From positions 2,418,001-2,482,000 of the forward strand of contig OZ245855.1 of the NCBI GenBank assembly GCA_965229095.1: a DNA stretch of 64,000 nucleotides. The letters run 5' to 3'. Below the pieces are notes generated by a model. The model saw nothing but the letters and a program-made list of their open reading frames with translations. It ran no database searches and was not told the DNA's origin. This stretch comes from Taibaiella sp965229095. Its GTDB lineage: Bacteria; Bacteroidota; Bacteroidia; Chitinophagales; Chitinophagaceae. Positions 60,521 to 64,000 of the stretch are shown piece by piece (positions within the stretch are counted from its first letter, which is position 1; each line of letters starts with the position of its first letter). The position numbers and the translations under genes were made by a program.

Positions 60521-61273
60521 CTACTGCACCACAAACCGCCCTCTTCGCTTTTGGGTATCGGATTGCAGTTCTACCAGGTACATCCCTTTGTGCCAGTTGC
60601 TCACGTCCACCTGGATATTCTCTGCACTGCCGGCCGTCCTGTTTTGGATATGTATTAACCGGCCGTCGATACTATAGATCTTAAGCAGGGCCGCCTGGTT
60701 CCTGAAATCATTCAATGGGATATTTACCCTGTCCTTTGCCGGGTTAGGCGCTATCTGCAAGGGTTTTGCTTCTGCCTTGCGGTTGGCGATACTGGTTACG
60801 GAATCGCCATTCCCTTTAAAGGTAACGGAGAAACACAGGGTATCATTCAAGGGCTTGGAATCGTAGATAAAGCTGTCGGGGTAATCATTATTCTTAAAAT
60901 AAAAACAATAGTCGAACGTAGTATCCCTTGCAAAGTTACCATCGTGCGTAAACCGGATACCCCTGGAATCTACCGTATCGTTATGATGGATGGGCACCAG
61001 GTCGCCATCCATATTTTGAACGATCAGGAAAAGATTGGGGGGCAGTCCTGTAATGCCAAAAACCACATAGTTGCTGGTATCGATATCATCGGGACCATGG
61101 TTCACCACCGAGAATCCGACATCCAGGGAATCATAGGGATTCAGGACAAAGTTGTTTGTTCCGTCCCTGAAAATCATTTCCAGGTCTGCCGTAAATGTCG
61201 CTTGCGCATAAAGGTGTTGCGTACCGCAGCACAAAAGGCACAATAAGGCCGTACGTAAAAAAAGTTTCTTCAT
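60521..61273 (-). CDS. T9SS type A sorting-domain protein, 250 residues
   Basis: The product has a signal peptide (ending TQHLYAQ), a beta-rich middle with a CARDB-like ring (GFSVVNHGPDDIDTSNYVVF), and a type A sorting domain: IAPNPAKDRVNIPLNDF, LLKIYSIDGRLIHIQNR, DVSNWHKGMYLVELQSD and RGRFVVQ. It should be exported by T9SS; its function is unknown. It lies downstream of hutI on the same strand, but a strong palindrome-type terminator separates the two. Confidence 0.82.
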   Translation of the reverse strand: MKKLFLRTALLCLLCCGTQHLYAQATFTADLEMIFRDGTNNFVLNPYDSLDVGFSVVNHGPDDIDTSNYVVFGITGLPPNLFLIVQNMDGDLVPIHHNDTVDSRGIRFTHDGNFARDTTFDYCFYFKNNDYPDSFIYDSKPLNDTLCFSVTFKGNGDSVTSIANRKAEAKPLQIAPNPAKDRVNIPLNDFRNQAALLKIYSIDGRLIHIQNRTAGSAENIQVDVSNWHKGMYLVELQSDTQKRRGRFVVQ

Positions 61274-61419
61274 GTTTTAGATTTCAAGTTTAAATATAGA
61301 AAATAATTTCCACAAATAAAACTAAACGTATATACATTTGGAAAATTGCATTTACAGAGATTTAAAATGCCCGGGCCAGTCTTTCGCGTAGTGTCAGTAA
61401 TACTGCGAGAAAGACAAAA

Positions 61420-61449
61420 CGAGGAGCCGTTGCATGCAACGGCTCCTCG
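61420..61449 (-). terminator. 30-bp perfect palindrome, probable terminator after hutI
   Basis: CGAGGAGCCGTTGCA and its exact complement meet without a loop, followed on the minus strand by TTTTGTCTTTC. An imperfect hairpin (61378-61415) lies just beyond. Confidence 0.75.
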
Positions 61450-61514
61450 AATCTGGTAGTTTTGCAACGTGCATAATAGGAATCACAGGCTACCCCATTG
61501 AGCGATGATGTATA

Positions 61515-61562
61515 ACGATCAAGGTGCTTCGGTTCCTTCGGAGACCTCAGCAGGACGCGCCT
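61515..61562 (-). repeat. Dispersed intergenic repeat module, complement of the 42842-42888 type
   Basis: In complement this reads CCTGCTGAGGTCTCCGAAGG, then a 10-bp insert, then CTTGATCGTTATA. It shares TCTCCGAAGGA and CTTGATCGTTATA with 42862-42888 and CCTGCTGAG with the 2945-3090 element. Confidence 0.6.
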
Positions 61563-61621
61563 GGGAGTTATTTTTAGGACAAGATTGTGGCTTGGTGGGC
61601 AACAATTTTAGAGCGACTAAG

Positions 61622-61660
61622 TTATTTCCCGCAACACCGCTGTAGCGCTGCGGGAAATAA
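61622..61660. repeat. Hairpin in spacer (GCTGTAG-loop group)
   Basis: A 12-bp perfect stem (TTATTTCCCGCA with TGCGGGAAATAA) encloses a 15-nt loop with CGCTGTAGCGC. It lies 37 bp after the hutI stop and has no clear T-run, so it is grouped with similar hairpins at 2899 and 42797. Confidence 0.5.
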
Positions 61661-61697
61661 TACCCAATACCACTATCTGTAGCACTGCGCGAAAAAA

Positions 61698-62927
61698 TTA
61701 CACCAGAACCCGATCGATCCAGTTTTCACCAAAGCTATAGGGCAGGTAAGCTACGGAAGTTACCGGCTTGGTAATGATCAGCCTGGCTTTTTTGCCTACT
61801 GCAATCGTTCCCATTTCCTGCTCCAGTTCCATAGCTGCGGCGCCGTTCAGGGTTTGGGCATTTATGGCTTCTTCCGGCGTCATTCTTAATTGGGTACAAG
61901 CCAGTGAAAGTAAAAAGTTCATATTGCCGGAGGGGCAGGAACCCGGGTTATAATCGGAGGCCAGGGCCACCGGCAAACCGGCGTCTATAAGCAGCCGTGC
62001 AGGCTGGTAATGCATATTGAGAAAGAAAGCCGCTCCCGGCAATAAAGTAGGAATGGTATTGCTGCCCTTCAGGGCTTCGATCTCTTCTTCGCCCATACTT
62101 TCCAGGTGGTCTACGCTAATGGCATTGTACCGCACTCCTACCTGCACCCCGCCCGAGCGATGCAATTGGTTGGCATGGATCTTAGGCTTAAGGCCATACT
62201 TAAGACCGGCTTCCAGTAACCGCGCCGTTTCTTCCACGGAGAAGAAACCTTGTTCGCAAAAGGCATCCATATAATCGGCAAGGCCTTCGCCCGCAACCCG
62301 GGGCAGCATTTCGTCGATAATGCTGCGGATATAGCCTTCATGGTTTTCTTTGTACTCGGTAGGAAAAGCATGGGCAGCCAGGAAACTGGCCTTTATAGGA
62401 ATAGGCGACTGTTCTTTAAGCCTGCGGATCACCCGCAGCATTTTCAACTCACCTTCGAGGCAAAGCCCGTAACCGCTCTTGATCTCAATCGCACCTGTCC
62501 CCAGGGCAATCACATCCTCCAGGCGTTTTAATGATTGCTCAAACAATTGTTCTTCGTCCGTCTCGTTGAGCTTACGGGCCGAGTTCAGAATGCCGCCGCC
62601 TCTTCTGGCTATTTCTTCATAGCTCAGTCCCTTAATGCGGTCTACAAATTCCTGGTCCCGGGGCGCTGCGAATACGAGATGGGTATGGGAATCGCACCAG
62701 GAGGGCAATACCAGCCTTCCTTCAGCATTAATTACTTCATCGGCATTTAAGGACTCAGGACGGTCGTTCATCCAACCAAAACTATGAATAATGCCGTCTT
62801 CAATAAGTAACCATGCATTGTCTATTGAGGGAAGCAGGGCCATCTCTTTGCCATATACACGGGACTTACGTTCCGGGCCTTCTTCCGTTTGCAGCAGTTG
62901 CTTTATGTTTTCAATCAGGATACGCAT
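61698..62927 (-). CDS. hutI: Imidazolonepropionase
   Basis: It hydrolyses 4-imidazolone-5-propionate to formiminoglutamate, the third step of histidine breakdown. The ATG at 62927 (MRILIENIKQLLQ) gives 409 residues, the normal length; upstream open frame is not protein-like. The metal site HTHL (H81, H83) lies in SWCDSHTHLVFAAPRDQEF; GTGAIEIKSGYGL, LAAHAFP, KIHANQLHRSGG and DHLESM carry further ligands, and LASDYNPGSCPSGNM the last Asp. No other hut gene is nearby, so the pathway is scattered in this genome. Confidence 0.96.
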   Translation of the reverse strand: MRILIENIKQLLQTEEGPERKSRVYGKEMALLPSIDNAWLLIEDGIIHSFGWMNDRPESLNADEVINAEGRLVLPSWCDSHTHLVFAAPRDQEFVDRIKGLSYEEIARRGGGILNSARKLNETDEEQLFEQSLKRLEDVIALGTGAIEIKSGYGLCLEGELKMLRVIRRLKEQSPIPIKASFLAAHAFPTEYKENHEGYIRSIIDEMLPRVAGEGLADYMDAFCEQGFFSVEETARLLEAGLKYGLKPKIHANQLHRSGGVQVGVRYNAISVDHLESMGEEEIEALKGSNTIPTLLPGAAFFLNMHYQPARLLIDAGLPVALASDYNPGSCPSGNMNFLLSLACTQLRMTPEEAINAQTLNGAAAMELEQEMGTIAVGKKARLIITKPVTSVAYLPYSFGENWIDRVLV

Positions 62928-63326
62928 GAATGTTGTTTTTTCACTGTTGTATAAAAGGGAACAATTTTTGCAAAGTAAATAAAAGAAGAAGGAATGTAAA
63001 GGATAGACCACAAAAAAGGAGCTACAGACAGATAGGATACAAAGGCCCTCCGGCAAGGGACACAAGCGCCGGGAACAAGGCAGATACCAGGGAATTATTG
63101 TGATTAACAGTTCCGAAGCCAAGCAGCATGGTACCTCCTGTACGCTGAGGTGTCTCTTCCTTTTCCCGATAATAAACCAATGGTCCCCGTGCTAATATTG
63201 CCAGGGAAAGGGCAGGAAGCAAGTACGCAGGTATTCCGGTCAAAATTAAGCCGGATGTTAATTATTGCAAATTCGGGTGAACCTATAAACATATTCAGTT
63301 AATTGCATTCAAATTTCTTTAACATC
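62928..63326. other. Spacer between hutI and the secreted protein gene
   Basis: This 399-bp divergent spacer has short open frames but none with protein-like composition. A TTACTTTG box on the minus strand close to hutI is one base off the -7 consensus. I see no repeat or strong hairpin. Confidence 0.5.
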
Positions 63327-64000
63327 ATGAAATTGCCTTTTTTTCGCCTTTGCGTGGTGCTTTGCTGCCTGTTCTTTTTCGGAAAGGCAAATGCCCAGTT
63401 GCTGCCGCCCAACCAGCCGGAACAAAATGCCTGTAACGCCCTTCAACTGTGCGGCAACAGCTTTTTTACGCCTTATAGTTACCAGGGCGTAGGAACGGTA
63501 ACGGACCTTAATACCACCCCTTGCAATAGCGGGGAATTTAACTCGGTATGGCTTAAGCTGGTAGTAAGCGCTCCCGGTAGCATTGTTTTTACCATCACAC
63601 CGGTCGTGAATACCGACGATTACGATTTTGCCATTGCCAATATCACCAACGGCAATTGTAACAATATTACCCAGGCGGAAGTGATCCGTTGCAATTTCAA
63701 CAACAACTCCCCCGTATTCAACAACGGTATCGTAGGCCTCAACAGTACTTCTACGCTCACTACCGTAGCCGGCGGTACTACCGGCAGCTCCTTTCTGCAA
63801 CAGATCAATGCTGTAGCAGGCGATGTGTACCTGATCATGATCAACAACTTTGGCGCGGGCGGCGGCCCCAGCTCCGGCTTTACCATCAATTTTGCCGGCT
63901 CCACCGCTGTTTTCTTCGACAATACCCCACCCCATTTTGCCAATATTTCGACCGCCTCACCTTGTACGTATAAGGACAGTGTAACCATACACCTGAATAC
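63327..64000 (+). CDS. N-terminus of a large secreted protein, probably T9SS cargo (3' end outside window)
   Basis: An ATG at 63327 opens a frame that runs to the window end (224 codons, no stop). The signal peptide ends GKANAQ. The mature start reads PNQPEQNACNALQLCGNSFF, then TPYSYQGVGTVTDLNTTPCN and NSVWLKLVVSAPGSIVFTIT. The pattern of a Cys pair followed by a galactose-binding-like beta domain is typical of the first part of long gliding-motility-associated/PKD proteins with a type B sorting domain. That the missing C-terminus carries such a domain is inference. The sequence is rich in Asn, Thr and Gly, with low Lys. Confidence 0.75.
   Translation, partial: MKLPFFRLCVVLCCLFFFGKANAQLLPPNQPEQNACNALQLCGNSFFTPYSYQGVGTVTDLNTTPCNSGEFNSVWLKLVVSAPGSIVFTITPVVNTDDYDFAIANITNGNCNNITQAEVIRCNFNNNSPVFNNGIVGLNSTSTLTTVAGGTTGSSFLQQINAVAGDVYLIMINNFGAGGGPSSGFTINFAGSTAVFFDNTPPHFANISTASPCTYKDSVTIHLN

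Noticed and set aside
62928..63122. 65-codon extension of hutI
   Set aside because: The stretch is hydrophobic and Cys-rich without family match; MRILIENIKQ is the normal start.
63309..63935. 208-codon minus-strand frame at the window end
   Set aside because: It is antisense to the secreted-protein gene, which has a clear signal peptide and Cys pattern.
1..64000. CRISPR arrays, tRNA, rRNA, IS elements or prophage
   Set aside because: No regular repeat-spacer pattern, cloverleaf, rRNA sequence, transposase or phage gene was found on reading; short tRNAs cannot be fully excluded without a covariance search.

Overview
The window looks like a chromosomal segment of a Bacteroidota bacterium, most likely from the Chitinophagaceae/Sphingobacteriales side. 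The evidence is: type IX secretion (PorQ and several cargo proteins with C-terminal sorting domains), promoters of the TAnnTTTG (-7) type, families largely confined to this phylum (DUF3667, DUF4476, Bacteroidota-type LptE, the DAHP synthase/chorismate mutase fusion), and very few Shine-Dalgarno sites. Composition is moderate in GC. Most genes are core metabolism or envelope genes. No phage, IS element, CRISPR array, rRNA or tRNA was recognised.

Layout. 1-17.5 kb: end of an S41 protease, an orphan HsdR_N-type nuclease, riboflavin synthase, DNA polymerase I, pyrophosphatase, an L,D-transpeptidase, a GlcD-type oxidase, a Na+/solute symporter, ClpS, a SpoU methyltransferase, and the lptE-TPR-secG group. 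17.5-29.4 kb: one long minus-strand aromatic amino acid block in transcription order trpL-trpE-G-D-C-F-B-A, then DAHP synthase/chorismate mutase, a small membrane protein, aroB, aroA and aroC. It makes chorismate and turns it into tryptophan. Its 5' end carries a promoter, a 26-codon leader peptide with three Trp codons and an intrinsic terminator, i.e. a ribosome-mediated attenuator. 29.5-38 kb: LON-domain protein, coaX, an outer-membrane protein, lptC, alanine dehydrogenase, a peptide-type ABC permease, and a secreted formylglycine-generating-enzyme-like protein. 38-50 kb: secA, a T9SS cargo protein, a methyltransferase, a biotin carboxyl carrier, yebC, a thioesterase and glyA. 50-58.6 kb: porQ, fabI, a GldL-like membrane protein, a large T9SS cargo protein, fusA and a LolA-like protein. 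58.6-64 kb: a DUF4062-coiled-coil-TPR protein, a T9SS cargo protein, hutI, and the N-terminus of a further large secreted protein.

The most informative non-coding signals are the trp attenuator; two 20-bp tandem dyads before a secreted TPR gene; two 15-bp dyads in 20-bp register before fabI; a family of dispersed repeats shared by three long spacers (2.9-3.1, 42.8-43.1 and 61.5-61.7 kb); and hairpin terminators that contain the stop codon of a convergent gene. No clear-cut new multi-gene system was seen. The best candidates for undescribed biology are the candidate operators, the DUF4062-TPR protein, the membrane protein embedded in the aro operon and the small Cys/Lys-rich protein next to polA.
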